Assembly: GCA_025463605.1 (NCBI GenBank)
Contig: JAODAV010000008.1
Span: 285,568 to 349,567 of the forward strand
Reading direction: 5' to 3'
DNA: 64,000 nucleotides
From: Rhodoglobus sp.
GTDB lineage: Bacteria > Actinomycetota > Actinomycetes > Actinomycetales > Microbacteriaceae
A program made the translations under genes and the position numbers. This document shows positions 45,543 through 53,876 of this stretch, piece after piece (positions within the stretch are counted from its first letter, which is position 1; each line of letters begins with the position of its first letter). Below the pieces are notes generated by a model. That model saw nothing but the letters and a program-made list of their open reading frames with translations, did not search any database and had not been told where the DNA came from.

Positions 45543-46238
45543 TCACAACTGCAAGGCAACCGGAACCGACAGGACGAGGCCGACGATGAACACGGCCACG
45601 CCGAACGCCGTGATGCCCAGCGCAATCCTCCGGTCGCGACTGACCCCCGCGACGCCTAAAAGGAACAGGGCGATCGCGTAGACAAGAGTCGAGTGCGTCA
45701 TCGTGTCGCTGAGCGACGCGTCGGCCTCGGCATGGGCACGCAGCTCCTGCGCGCGCTCGAGCAGTGCGGCCTGCTCCGCGTACGTCTCGGCGGCATACTC
45801 GGGATCGTCGAAGACGCTTCGATCCGAACCCTCACGTTGCGCCAAAACCCACTCGGAGTAAGCCGAAGAGAAGGCCGGCGAGCCAAGGATGTAGAGCAGC
45901 AGGTCGCGCGTGGTCGCGGCGGCATCAAGCTCGGCCGGGGTTCGCGGATCGTCGAAGGCCGCGAGCTGAGGGTCAGTGCGCACGAGCTCGGAAAAGACCT
46001 CGAGATCGCGGTTATAGATGATGAAGGCGGCCTGGTATGCCGAGGCCGCGTCGATTGTCGTGCGTTCGGCAAGTGCGGCACTGCTTGACGCGCGGTCGTC
46101 GAACTCAGAGGCGGCGAACGACGAGAATGCCGTCGCCACGGACACTAGGCCGAGCAGCGCCGCGGTGAGGGCGTCCGAGCGAAAGCGGGCAAATCGCTTG
46201 GGTGCGCGGCCGCCCTCTCCCGGGAGAGGCTCGCTCAT
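45543..46238 (-). CDS. Membrane protein of unknown function with extracytoplasmic domain
   Basis: 231 aa from ATG 46238 (overlaps the previous stop). TM1 at about 25-45 (ALTAALLGLVSVATAFSSFAASEF), a helical Glu/Ala-rich outer or coiled region of about 115 residues, then two C-terminal TMs (STLVYAIALFLLGVAGV and IALGITAFGVAVFIVGLVLSVPV). I do not recognise the family. Coupled with the 141-aa gene; the pair is bounded by tail copies T3 and T4. Confidence 0.78.
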   Translation of the reverse strand: MSEPLPGEGGRAPKRFARFRSDALTAALLGLVSVATAFSSFAASEFDDRASSSAALAERTTIDAASAYQAAFIIYNRDLEVFSELVRTDPQLAAFDDPRTPAELDAAATTRDLLLYILGSPAFSSAYSEWVLAQREGSDRSVFDDPEYAAETYAEQAALLERAQELRAHAEADASLSDTMTHSTLVYAIALFLLGVAGVSRDRRIALGITAFGVAVFIVGLVLSVPVALQL

Positions 46239-46660
46239 ACGGTCTGGCGGAAAAAGACGAGGTAGGTGAGCAGCACCGCCGCGACGACGGCACCCAGGAG
46301 CACGCCGGCGCCGACGACCGCGAAGGCGAGAAGCAGCGCCGACCACCCCCCGGCGGTCAGGCCGACGACTGCGCCGACGACGACGTTGACGATTGCGCCC
46401 GCGAGGCCAGCGAGGAGGCTCACTAGGAGACGGACTCGACGCGTGCGGTTGCGGGCAAGCACACCCCCGCCGGCTATCGCGAGGGCGGCAACCGCGAAAC
46501 CGATCCCGGCGAAGCCCACGGCCGCGCGCGGCGCCGTCGAGAGGAACGCCTCCGCGGGTGCAGTACCGTCACTCAACTCAAGCAGCCCGAAGCCCCCGAG
46601 CACGAGCACGGCAGTGATAAGGATGACAGCGAAGATCTCGCCGCCGACACGTATAGGCAT
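46235..46660 (-). CDS. Small polytopic membrane protein of unknown function
   Basis: 141 aa, about four TM helices covering most of the chain, rich in Ala/Gly/Val; a short basic loop RNRTRRVR at about 70-77. No recognised domain. ATG 46660. Its stop overlaps the start of the 231-aa gene, so the two probably form a complex. Confidence 0.75.
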   Translation of the reverse strand: MPIRVGGEIFAVILITAVLVLGGFGLLELSDGTAPAEAFLSTAPRAAVGFAGIGFAVAALAIAGGGVLARNRTRRVRLLVSLLAGLAGAIVNVVVGAVVGLTAGGWSALLLAFAVVGAGVLLGAVVAAVLLTYLVFFRQTV

Positions 46661-46768
46661 GTGTGCTCCAGTAGCGGCGTCTCGCGCCGGTCGAGGGCAA
46701 ATCTAGCGGATCATTTGCCGCCGATGAGATGCCCCTGACGCCTGCTCGTCGACACACGCTCAGCCGCC

Positions 46769-46845
46769 GAACTGCCGCAGGACGATTCCGGAAAGATCGC
46801 GAACGCTACCGTGACGTGCAGGACGCCGAACACGAGCGATCCCAC
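46769..46845 (-). repeat. Degenerate tadC 3'-end copy T3
   Basis: Minus strand encodes SLVFGVLHVTVAFAIFPES, aligned to PLVFLILPVTIAFAIWPGI. A one-base deletion destroys the frame after that, and the open frame runs on to 46711. The 46661-47035 interval contains no gene, only this copy and T2. Confidence 0.7.
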
Positions 46846-46913
46846 CCTACGTTCTGTACCATCGCCTCCTCCGTAAGCGGTGCCTCGATGAGCGGACCGA
46901 GCCCGAGCCGAGC

Positions 46914-47000
46914 TTAGGACCCGAGTTGCAGCACGAGGATGCCAGGGAAGATCGCGAACACGATCGTGACGGGGAGCACGCCGAACACCAGCGGGCTCCT
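46914..47000 (-). repeat. Degenerate tadC 3'-end copy T2
   Basis: Minus strand encodes SPLVFGVLPVTIVFAIFPGI then LVLQLGS and TAA, full length to the stop. It follows the end of the 118-aa gene. The 5' boundary is again at GGGCTCC (46993-46999). Confidence 0.82.
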
Positions 47001-47035
47001 TATCGATTTGGGATACCGCAAGTAACCCCCGACTG

Positions 47036-47392
47036 TCAGTAGTCGGGGCAGCGCCAGCCGTACCCCGCACTCGCCAGCACTAGTCCGAAGAGCATCACCA
47101 CCACGCCGGCGACGACAGCAACAACGCCGGCGAAAACGCCATCACGGTTTCTCCTGAAAGCCGAACGAACAATGATCGCCAGCGATGCCCCGATGCCGGC
47201 GAGGAATACGATCTGGGAGACCCACGTGAAGGGGTTATCGAGGCTGCTTGCGCACGGATCGGCCGCCAGTGTCACATCGTCGGTCTGCAGCGCAACGGCC
47301 GCGAACCCCAGCCCGACCGCCGCTGCCAATATGGGGACGCTCCACAGCGGTGGCCGATTTGTCCGGCCGCCCGATTTCTGGTTGACCGTCAT
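47036..47392 (-). CDS. 118-aa membrane protein of unknown function
   Basis: About three TM helices (VPILAAAVGLGFAAVAL, WVSQIVFLAGIGASLAIIV and VFAGVVAVVAGVVVMLFGLVLA), with cysteines in outer loops (DPCASSLDNP and YGWRCPDY at the C-terminus). No recognised family. It starts 27 bases after the tadC stop and is followed by tail copy T2. A truncated duplicate lies at 45232-45357. Confidence 0.78.
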   Translation of the reverse strand: MTVNQKSGGRTNRPPLWSVPILAAAVGLGFAAVALQTDDVTLAADPCASSLDNPFTWVSQIVFLAGIGASLAIIVRSAFRRNRDGVFAGVVAVVAGVVVMLFGLVLASAGYGWRCPDY

Positions 47393-47419
47393 GCCTTCTC
47401 CATTCGCGTCTCTGCAGTG

Positions 47420-48349
47420 CTAGAACCCTACTTGCAGCACGAAGATCCCCGGCCAGATCGCGAACGCGATCGTCACCGGCAAAATCAGGAACACCAGCGG
47501 CACGAGCATCGCCACCTCCTTCTTGCCGGCGACCTCGAGGAGCTCGCGCTTCGCTTCCTCCCGGGCGTCTTGCGCTTGGGCGCGCAGCACCTCTGCGAGC
47601 GGAGTGCCGCGATCGAGTGCGCCGACGACCTGCTCGACGCACCGGGTGAAGGCCGGGAGGTCGAGGTCGCGCGCGAGGGCGGACAGCGTGTCGGCGAGCG
47701 GCAGGCCGGTATTCACTGCGGCGACGACGCGGGCCAACTCCGCGGAGAGCTCCCCGGCGCTGACTCGGGCCACCCGTCGCATCGCGTCGAGCACGCCCTC
47801 TCCCGCGGAGAGGCTCAGCGTGAGGAACTCGAGCACGACGGGGAGCTCATCCGAGAGGCGTCGCAATCGAGCCCGCGCGGCTCGAGCGAGCCACTGGTCT
47901 CGCACGAAAATGCCCGCCACGGCGAGAACGGCGGGCAGCGCGGCCTGCGCCGCGAACGGCGCCCGTGCGATCGCGAACCCCAGCCCCACGCCCAGCGCCG
48001 CGCCAGCGAGACCGTAGAGCACCTGCTGGGAGCGGAAGTCGCCCACGGTCGCGCTCGAGCCCGATTGACGAAGGCGGCGCGCGATGGTGCTCGAGCCCCC
48101 GAGCGCGGAGTCGAGCGCACGCTGCACCGGTTCGACCAGCGGGGCGAGAAGCATTCCGAAGACGGGAAGCGGCCCCGGCGATGCTGGGGCGAGACTCTCG
48201 CGCGCACCCTCGGAGATGTCGATGACATAGGGCGCAACCCTCCGGGCCAGGCGGGGACGGCTCATCCGCGGCGTCGCACTGGCGAGCACCCAGAGTCCTA
48301 TGCCGAGCACGAGCCCGGCAACGATCGCCCACGCCGTCGTCGAGCTCAC
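47420..48349 (-). CDS. tadC: Tad pilus inner-membrane platform protein TadC
   Basis: 309 aa from GTG 48349, which overlaps the tadB stop. T2SF (GspF) domain: RLRRLSDELPVVLEFLTLSLSAGEGVLDAMRRVA...LARDLDLPAFTRCVEQVVGALDRGTPLAEVLRAQAQDAREEAKRELLEVAGKKEVAML, and the final TM PLVFLILPVTIAFAIWPGIF. The last about 25 codons are the source (or closest relative) of five degraded copies downstream. It acts with TadB as membrane platform of the Flp pilus. Confidence 0.92.
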   Translation of the reverse strand: MSSTTAWAIVAGLVLGIGLWVLASATPRMSRPRLARRVAPYVIDISEGARESLAPASPGPLPVFGMLLAPLVEPVQRALDSALGGSSTIARRLRQSGSSATVGDFRSQQVLYGLAGAALGVGLGFAIARAPFAAQAALPAVLAVAGIFVRDQWLARAARARLRRLSDELPVVLEFLTLSLSAGEGVLDAMRRVARVSAGELSAELARVVAAVNTGLPLADTLSALARDLDLPAFTRCVEQVVGALDRGTPLAEVLRAQAQDAREEAKRELLEVAGKKEVAMLVPLVFLILPVTIAFAIWPGIFVLQVGF

Positions 48350-49209
48350 GCGAACCACCGTCGCTCTTCGGGCAGGCTACCGAGGCCGATCATGAGGCGG
48401 TATGCCACCACGCTCACGACGAGCCCGCCGATGATGAGCATGGCGCCGGCCGGGGAGTTGTATGCCGCGGCCGCCTCGGGGCGCGTCGCGAGGAGGAGCA
48501 GGACGATCCACGGTGCCGCGACGCCGAGCCGCGCGGCATTGATCACCCAGGACTGCCTCGCCTCGACTTCGGAACGGATCGCGATGTGCTGACGAAGGGA
48601 GACGCTGAGGTTGCGCAGCACCGTGACGAGTTCGCTACCGCCGACCTCGCGCGACATTCTGAGCGTCTCGAGGATGCGATCGGCCACAGGATCCGCGAGC
48701 CTCTCCTTGAGCGCATCCACAGCGATCGAGAAGTTGCCCGTGGCGCGGTAGTCGCCGGCGAAGAGCGCGAACGCCTCCCGTGTGTGCTCCGGCCCGTTCT
48801 CGCCGAGTGAGATGACGCTGTCGGGCAGGGCCAACCCCGACCGCACTGCCGAGACGAGCTGGTCGACGACGTCGGGCCATACGACGCGCACGGCACGGCG
48901 TCGTGCTCGCGCCCGCCACCCGATCACGAGCGCCGGCACGAGCCCCGCGACAACGGTGGCCGCGAGCGAGAGAGCGGCCACCGAGGTGATCGCGAGGACT
49001 ATTGCGCCGGCAGTCGCGCCCGTCACGACCGAGACGGCGAGAACGAGGGCCGGGCTCACTCGCTCGAGGCCGGCTTGCACCAGGCGCTCCTGGGCCAGCC
49101 GCAGCCACGCGCTGGTCGGCGCGACTCGGGCCGTGCGCCGCGGCCACAGGAAAGGCGAGATGACGAGCAGCACGCCCGCGCCCAGGCACAGGCCGAGTAC
49201 CGCGGTCAT
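48346..49209 (-). CDS. tadB: Tad pilus inner-membrane platform protein TadB
   Basis: 287 aa from ATG 49209, overlapping the cpaF stop; the much longer open frame upstream is not coding. T2SF domain with VVDQLVSAVRSGLALPDSVISLGENGPEHTREAFALFAGDY and LRMSREVGGSELVTVLRNLSVSLRQHIAIRSEVEARQ, plus TMs at the N-terminus, at about 55-95 and at the C-terminus. Confidence 0.92.
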   Translation of the reverse strand: MTAVLGLCLGAGVLLVISPFLWPRRTARVAPTSAWLRLAQERLVQAGLERVSPALVLAVSVVTGATAGAIVLAITSVAALSLAATVVAGLVPALVIGWRARARRRAVRVVWPDVVDQLVSAVRSGLALPDSVISLGENGPEHTREAFALFAGDYRATGNFSIAVDALKERLADPVADRILETLRMSREVGGSELVTVLRNLSVSLRQHIAIRSEVEARQSWVINAARLGVAAPWIVLLLLATRPEAAAAYNSPAGAMLIIGGLVVSVVAYRLMIGLGSLPEERRWFA

Positions 49210-50447
49210 TCGGGACCCCTGGCGAGCACGGTTGCGGGATCGAGCCCAGCCGCCGCGAACTTCGCCGTGCGTTGCGGATAGCTGCCGGTTGGTTCGAGCG
49301 CGCCATTTCGGGTGACGAACACCGGGCTCGCTTCGATCACACCGCCAGTGACCTGCCCACTGGGCGCGACGATCTCCACAACCCGTCGCTGCCCGCTCCG
49401 CTCGAGGCGACAGTGCACGACCACATCGATGCACGACGCGACCGCGGGCACTACGAATCCGGAGTCGATGTTGCGACCGGCCAGCAGCGGCAGCGTCGAG
49501 AGCTTCACAAGCGCCTCGCGCGCACTGTTGGCGTGGATACTCGACATGCCCGGCAAACCGCTGTTGAGGGCGATGAGGAGGTCGAGGGACTCCGCCTCGC
49601 GCACTTCGCCGACCACGAGTCGGTCGGGGCGCATCCTCAGGGCCTCTTTGATGAGGCGGCGGAGCGTGATCTCGCCGTTGCCTTCGAGACTGGGTTGGCG
49701 GCACTGCATGGCCACGGTGTCGCGCGTGCCGGGCGCCAGTTCGAACGTCTCCTCCACCGTGATGACCCGATCGCTCGGGCGGCTCGCCGCGAGCAAGGCG
49801 TTGAGCATCGTGGTCTTGCCGCTCTGGGTCGCTCCGGAGACGAGGATGTTCTGGCCCGCCAGCACGCACATGCGCAAGAATTCTGCGGCTTGCTGGCTCA
49901 CACTGCCGAGCGCGACGAGCCGCTGCAGGTCACGCACTCGCCGGCTGAACTTGCGCACGTTCACCGACCAGTGCTTGCGCGTTATGTCGGGGATGGCGAC
50001 GTGAAGCCGAGATCCGTCGGGCAGCGAGGCGTCGACGAACGGCGAGCTCAGGTCGACGCGGCGGCCGGATGACTGCAGCATGCGCTCGACGACGTCGCGC
50101 ACCTCCGAATCGGTGAGCCGGATGCTCGTGAGCTCAGACACGCCGCCACGCGCGACGAACACGGCGTCGGGTGCGTTGATCCACAGTTCTTCGATGTCGG
50201 GATCGTCGAGCAGGGGCTGGAGCGGCCCGAATCCGGTGAGCGTCGCCACGATCTGCCGTGCCGCCTGAGCTTCGTCGGCGAGCAGCGGAACCGATCCGCC
50301 GAGGGCCCGTTCGCTGTACCGCCGCACCTCGTCGTGCACGTAGCGAGCGGCGAGCTCCTGGTCTGCACCGAGGTCCACTCCCTCCCGGCGCACGCGTTCT
50401 CGAACCTGATCGGCGATGGTGGTGAGGGCGCTGGACACGCCCGTCAT
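49206..50447 (-). CDS. cpaF: Tad pilus assembly ATPase CpaF/TadA
   Basis: 413 aa from ATG 50447 (GTG 50438 is an alternative). VirB11/GspE-type secretion ATPase: Walker A GATQSGKTT, Asp box VEETFELAPG, Walker B RLVVGEVREAES, His box SIHANSAREAL. A helical N-terminal domain with the CpaF pattern GFGPLQPLLDDPDIEELWIN. It powers pilus extension. First gene of the visible pilus operon; no cpaE-like or peptidase gene is seen next to it. Confidence 0.94.
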   Translation of the reverse strand: MTGVSSALTTIADQVRERVRREGVDLGADQELAARYVHDEVRRYSERALGGSVPLLADEAQAARQIVATLTGFGPLQPLLDDPDIEELWINAPDAVFVARGGVSELTSIRLTDSEVRDVVERMLQSSGRRVDLSSPFVDASLPDGSRLHVAIPDITRKHWSVNVRKFSRRVRDLQRLVALGSVSQQAAEFLRMCVLAGQNILVSGATQSGKTTMLNALLAASRPSDRVITVEETFELAPGTRDTVAMQCRQPSLEGNGEITLRRLIKEALRMRPDRLVVGEVREAESLDLLIALNSGLPGMSSIHANSAREALVKLSTLPLLAGRNIDSGFVVPAVASCIDVVVHCRLERSGQRRVVEIVAPSGQVTGGVIEASPVFVTRNGALEPTGSYPQRTAKFAAAGLDPATVLARGPE

Positions 50448-50492
50448 CCTGCCGCGACGACCGCGCGCCGGGCGCACCGCTTTCCACAGGGA

Positions 50493-51290
50493 CTAGTCGA
50501 GCCTCTCCTCCCCCACGGCATTGCCGCCGTCGACGACGATCACCTGTCCGGTCACGTACGAGGCGCCGGGCGAGGCGAGCCACGCGATCGCGGACGCGAC
50601 TTCTGCCGCCGTTCCACTGCGCCGCGCAGGAACACGCCCGCCTTCGAGCGCCTCCAAGGGTAGTTGTGAGCCCGTGGCGATCCAGCCGGGTGCTACGGCA
50701 TTCGCGGTGATCGCAGCATCCGCCTCATCGACCGCGAGGGCGCGCGTGAAGCCGACGATTCCGGCCTTGGCGGCCGCGTACGAGACATCGCCGCGCGAGG
50801 CCATGACCGGCCCCGTCACGCTCGACACCGAGACCACGCGCCCCCAGCCCGCCGCGCGCATGAACGGGAGCACGAGCCGCGTCACGAGGAACACGCTCGA
50901 CAGGTTCATGGCGATGCTGCGGTCCCACTCCTCGGGGCTCATGAGGGCGTCGCCCGAGGGCATGCCGGCGTCGCCGGTCGCGATCATCCCGGCGTTGTTC
51001 ACCAGGATCGTGGGCTCGATGGATGCCCCAGCGAGCGCCTCCCCGAGCTCGCCCACAAGTCGAGCGGACTCGAGTCGCGCCACTACGCCCACCGCGTCGA
51101 TGCCGAGGCGTCGAAGCTCCTGCGCACGCTCGTGGATCCTGTCGGTCGTGCCGGTGATGGCGACCCGGGCCCCGAGCTCGCCGAGCGCTCGTGCACTCGC
51201 AAATCCGATGCCGCTGGGGCTGCCTGCGCCCGTGACAAGCGCGGTGCGACCGCCCAGATCCCATGCCGCCGGCAATGTCATGCGGCTCAT
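50493..51290 (-). CDS. Short-chain dehydrogenase/reductase
   Basis: 265 aa from ATG 51290 (ATG 51281 also possible). Cofactor loop TGAGSPSGIGFASA, NNAG, catalytic Ser in SVSSVTGP and YAAAKAG (YxxxK), C-terminal YVTGQVIVVDGG. Classical FabG-like SDR; substrate unknown. Divergent from the 51360 gene and next to the catabolic operon. Confidence 0.88.
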   Translation of the reverse strand: MSRMTLPAAWDLGGRTALVTGAGSPSGIGFASARALGELGARVAITGTTDRIHERAQELRRLGIDAVGVVARLESARLVGELGEALAGASIEPTILVNNAGMIATGDAGMPSGDALMSPEEWDRSIAMNLSSVFLVTRLVLPFMRAAGWGRVVSVSSVTGPVMASRGDVSYAAAKAGIVGFTRALAVDEADAAITANAVAPGWIATGSQLPLEALEGGRVPARRSGTAAEVASAIAWLASPGASYVTGQVIVVDGGNAVGEERLD

Positions 51291-51359
51291 GCTACGGGCT
51301 TCCGTGCCGCGAGCCATTGTGCTTAGGCTCGAACGGGGCGGCGGGAATCGAGGAGCACA

Positions 51360-52217
51360 ATGCGAGTTGCGGTTCTGGGAACAGGCACCATGGGCACGGG
51401 AATAGCCAGGACTCTGCGGCGCAACGACTTCGAGGTCATCGCGTGGAATCGGACGATCGACAAGGCCCTGCCGCTCGCCGACGTTGGCGCGACGGTCGCG
51501 GAGTCGAGTGTCGAAGCCGTGGCCGGAGCGGATGTCGTGCTCACGATCCTCTTCGACCTCGACGCCACTCTGGAGGTCGCCTCTGAATTCCTCGAGGGCA
51601 TGCCCGCCGGGGCGGTCTGGATGCAGTCGGCGACGGTCGGCCGCCAGGGCATCCGCACGATCGCGGAACTCGCCGAGCGACACGGAGCGAGCATCCTCGA
51701 TTCGCCCGTCGTCGGCACGAAGGGGCCAGCCGAAGAGGGCACACTCGTGCCCCTGGTCTCCGGGGATGCCGCCCTGATCGAGAAAGTACGACCGGTTCTG
51801 GACGCGATCGGCAGCAAGACGGTGGTTGCGGGCGACGCGATCGGTGATGCCAGTTCCCTCAAGCTCGCGTGCAACGCGTGGGTAGCATCGCTACTGGCGG
51901 GCGCGGCGCAGTCGCTCGCGATATGCGAGCAGCTCGGCGTCGACCCGAAGCTCTTTCTCGAGGCGATGGATGGCGGAGCCTCAAATGCTCCATTCCTCCA
52001 ACTGAAGGGCGCCATGATGCTCGCGGGCGACTTCACCCCGTCGTTCGGTCTTGATGCGCTCCTCAAGGACATCACGCTGATGATCGAGGCTGAAGGCGCG
52101 GCGGCCCGGTCGAACGAATTCCTCACGTCCCTGCAAGAGGTCTACGGGCAGGCGAGTGCACACGGGCATGGCGCGGACGACGTCGCTGCCGTCTACACGG
52201 CGTTCACGCGTCCGTAA
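51360..52217 (+). CDS. NAD(P)-binding beta-hydroxyacid dehydrogenase-like protein
   Basis: 285 aa. VLGTGTMGTGIARTL (Rossmann), DSPVVGTKGPAEEGTLVPLVSG (substrate motif) and the catalytic Lys in SSLKLACNAWVASLL. Family of GLYR1/3-hydroxyisobutyrate dehydrogenases; activity on a small semialdehyde is likely, possibly made in the neighbouring operon. AGGAG before the ATG. It lies upstream of the operon promoter at 52245. Confidence 0.87.
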   Translation: MRVAVLGTGTMGTGIARTLRRNDFEVIAWNRTIDKALPLADVGATVAESSVEAVAGADVVLTILFDLDATLEVASEFLEGMPAGAVWMQSATVGRQGIRTIAELAERHGASILDSPVVGTKGPAEEGTLVPLVSGDAALIEKVRPVLDAIGSKTVVAGDAIGDASSLKLACNAWVASLLAGAAQSLAICEQLGVDPKLFLEAMDGGASNAPFLQLKGAMMLAGDFTPSFGLDALLKDITLMIEAEGAAARSNEFLTSLQEVYGQASAHGHGADDVAAVYTAFTRP

Positions 52218-52244
52218 ACGAACCCCGCGTAACACAAACTTAAC

Positions 52245-52274
52245 TTGTCCCGCTTTGGCTACCACTGATATACC
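52245..52274 (+). promoter_or_regulatory. Promoter of the 52-62 kb catabolic operon
   Basis: -35 TTGTCC (52245-52250), 18-base spacer, -10 TATACC (52269-52274). The only promoter-like sequence seen ahead of ten tightly packed genes; the palindrome at 52261-52280 overlaps its -10. Confidence 0.55.
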
Positions 52275-52280
52275 AGTGGT
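52261..52280. promoter_or_regulatory. Palindromic operator over the -10 box
   Basis: ACCACTGATATACCAGTGGT: 7-bp perfect arms (ACCACTG/CAGTGGT) around six bases. The FCD-type GntR encoded at 59386 within the operon is the likely ligand, since GntR sites are short palindromes and repression would be by blocking RNA polymerase (inference). Confidence 0.7.
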
Positions 52281-52324
52281 CTATCAGCATTTCGGCTCCA
52301 CCCATTCAAAGGAGTGAACCCCAA

Positions 52325-53872
52325 GTGACAAATGCCTCAACGACAACAGAACCTCCGAAGAAACTGCACGGCCTGCAACGCGGAGTCCTCACGATCCCGA
52401 ATGCGATTGCACTCTCGGCGGCGGCGATGGCACCGGTGCTCGCGGTCGTGCTGAACGCGCCCGCCGCGGCATCCGCTGCCGGCGCCGCCCTGCCCCTCTC
52501 GTTCCTCATCGCGTTCATCGCTTGTGCGCTCGTCGGCAACACCGTCGTGCAATTCGCCAAGAAGTTGCCCTCGTCTGGGTCGTTCTACACCTTCAACTCG
52601 AAGGGCCTCGGCCCCCTCGCGGGCTTCTTCACCGGCTGGCTGTTCTGGATCGGATACGCCATCCTCGCGCCCGGCCTGTTCACGGCCTTCGGGGCGTTCG
52701 TGCACGACTACGTGGTCGGCACGTTCAACGTGGAGATCCCGTGGTGGCTGTTCAGCCTGGCCGCGATGGCGATCGTCTTCGGACTCTCGGTGCGCAGCAT
52801 CAAGGCCTCGGTGAACATCGACCTCGCCCTGCTCGCGATCGAGGTAGTCATCTTCCTCATTCTGGCGATCGCCGCGATCTCGTTCGCCGGGCAGGGCAAC
52901 ACCCCCGAATACTTCTTCGTGTCGTCCGCTCCGACGGGCTTCGCTGGCGTCGGCCTGGGCGTGGTCTTCGGAATCCTGTCCTTCATCGGATTCGATGCCG
53001 CGGCGACCCTTGGCGAAGAGACGAAGAACCCGCGCCGCAGCATCCCGCTCGCCATTGCGGGCGCGCTCGGTGGCGTCGGAATCTTCTACGTCTTCATGAT
53101 GTACTCGCTCGCCGCCGGCTACGGTCTCAACGATCCGGCCAAGATGGAGTCGTTCCTCGGGGACGCGAACCCGTTCGTCACCCTCGGCAACACCTACACC
53201 CCGTGGCTGTCGCAGCCGATCCAGATCGCAGCCATCTTCGGTATCTTCAGCTGCTTCCTGGCCATCCATAACACCACCGTTCGCGTGATGTTCTCGATGG
53301 GGCGCGACCACGTGCTGCCCAAGTCGCTCGGAGACGTGCACCAGAAGTGGTACTCGCCGATGCGCGCCATCATCGTGCAGACGATCTTCACGGTCGTCAT
53401 CGGCATCGGCGTCGGCCTCTGGCTCGGCCCGGGCGCTACGGGAGCGTACGGCTTCACCGGCACCATCGGAACCGTCGCGATCGTCATCGTCTACATTCTC
53501 AGCAACATCGCGCTCATCCGGTACTTCTGGAAGCTCGCGGAACGCAACATCTTCACTCACGTGATCGTGCCGGTGCTCGGCGTCATCGCCCTCGCCTACC
53601 CGCTCTACGCGGTCGGCAACCCGGGGCAGTCCTACCCGTTCAACCTGGTTCCGATCATCGTGGGCCTGTGGATCGTCGCGGGCGTCGTGCTGTACCTCTA
53701 CTACAAGAAGAAGTCGCCGGAGAAGATCGCGGCGCTCGGAACGTTCGTCGCGGAGGACGACCTTCCGCTCGACGAACAGCACTCATCCCTCCAGACGGCT
53801 CGTGCCGCATCCGTGCAGCACCCGACCATCGCCGAGGAATCCGCCAAACACCCGGAGAAAATCAAGGAATGA
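52325..53872 (+). CDS. APC-superfamily amino acid/amine permease
   Basis: 515 aa, about 12 TMs. N-terminal GLQRGVLTIPNAIALSAAAMAPVLAV and the consensus GFDAAATLGEETKNPRRSIPLAI after TM6 are family hallmarks; a hydrophilic C-terminal tail of about 50 residues follows. Takes up an amino acid or amine, probably the compound broken down by the enzymes downstream. GTG start with AAAGGAG 11 bases ahead. Confidence 0.9.
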   Translation: MTNASTTTEPPKKLHGLQRGVLTIPNAIALSAAAMAPVLAVVLNAPAAASAAGAALPLSFLIAFIACALVGNTVVQFAKKLPSSGSFYTFNSKGLGPLAGFFTGWLFWIGYAILAPGLFTAFGAFVHDYVVGTFNVEIPWWLFSLAAMAIVFGLSVRSIKASVNIDLALLAIEVVIFLILAIAAISFAGQGNTPEYFFVSSAPTGFAGVGLGVVFGILSFIGFDAAATLGEETKNPRRSIPLAIAGALGGVGIFYVFMMYSLAAGYGLNDPAKMESFLGDANPFVTLGNTYTPWLSQPIQIAAIFGIFSCFLAIHNTTVRVMFSMGRDHVLPKSLGDVHQKWYSPMRAIIVQTIFTVVIGIGVGLWLGPGATGAYGFTGTIGTVAIVIVYILSNIALIRYFWKLAERNIFTHVIVPVLGVIALAYPLYAVGNPGQSYPFNLVPIIVGLWIVAGVVLYLYYKKKSPEKIAALGTFVAEDDLPLDEQHSSLQTARAASVQHPTIAEESAKHPEKIKE

Positions 53873-53876
53873 TGCG

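Noticed and set aside
46711..47070. 119-aa minus-strand frame as a real gene
   Set aside because: It runs through tail copy T2 in the wrong frame and then T3; no start signal and no coherent protein.
44547..47500. CRISPR array or integron attC array
   Set aside because: The repeats are about 75-105 bp, diverged, irregularly spaced by whole genes and encode a known protein end; no short regular spacers, integron integrase or attC-type folded sites were recognised.
47420..50447. Type II secretion or conjugation system
   Set aside because: CpaF, TadB and TadC order plus TadE proteins fit the Tad pilus; no secretin, relaxase or coupling protein.
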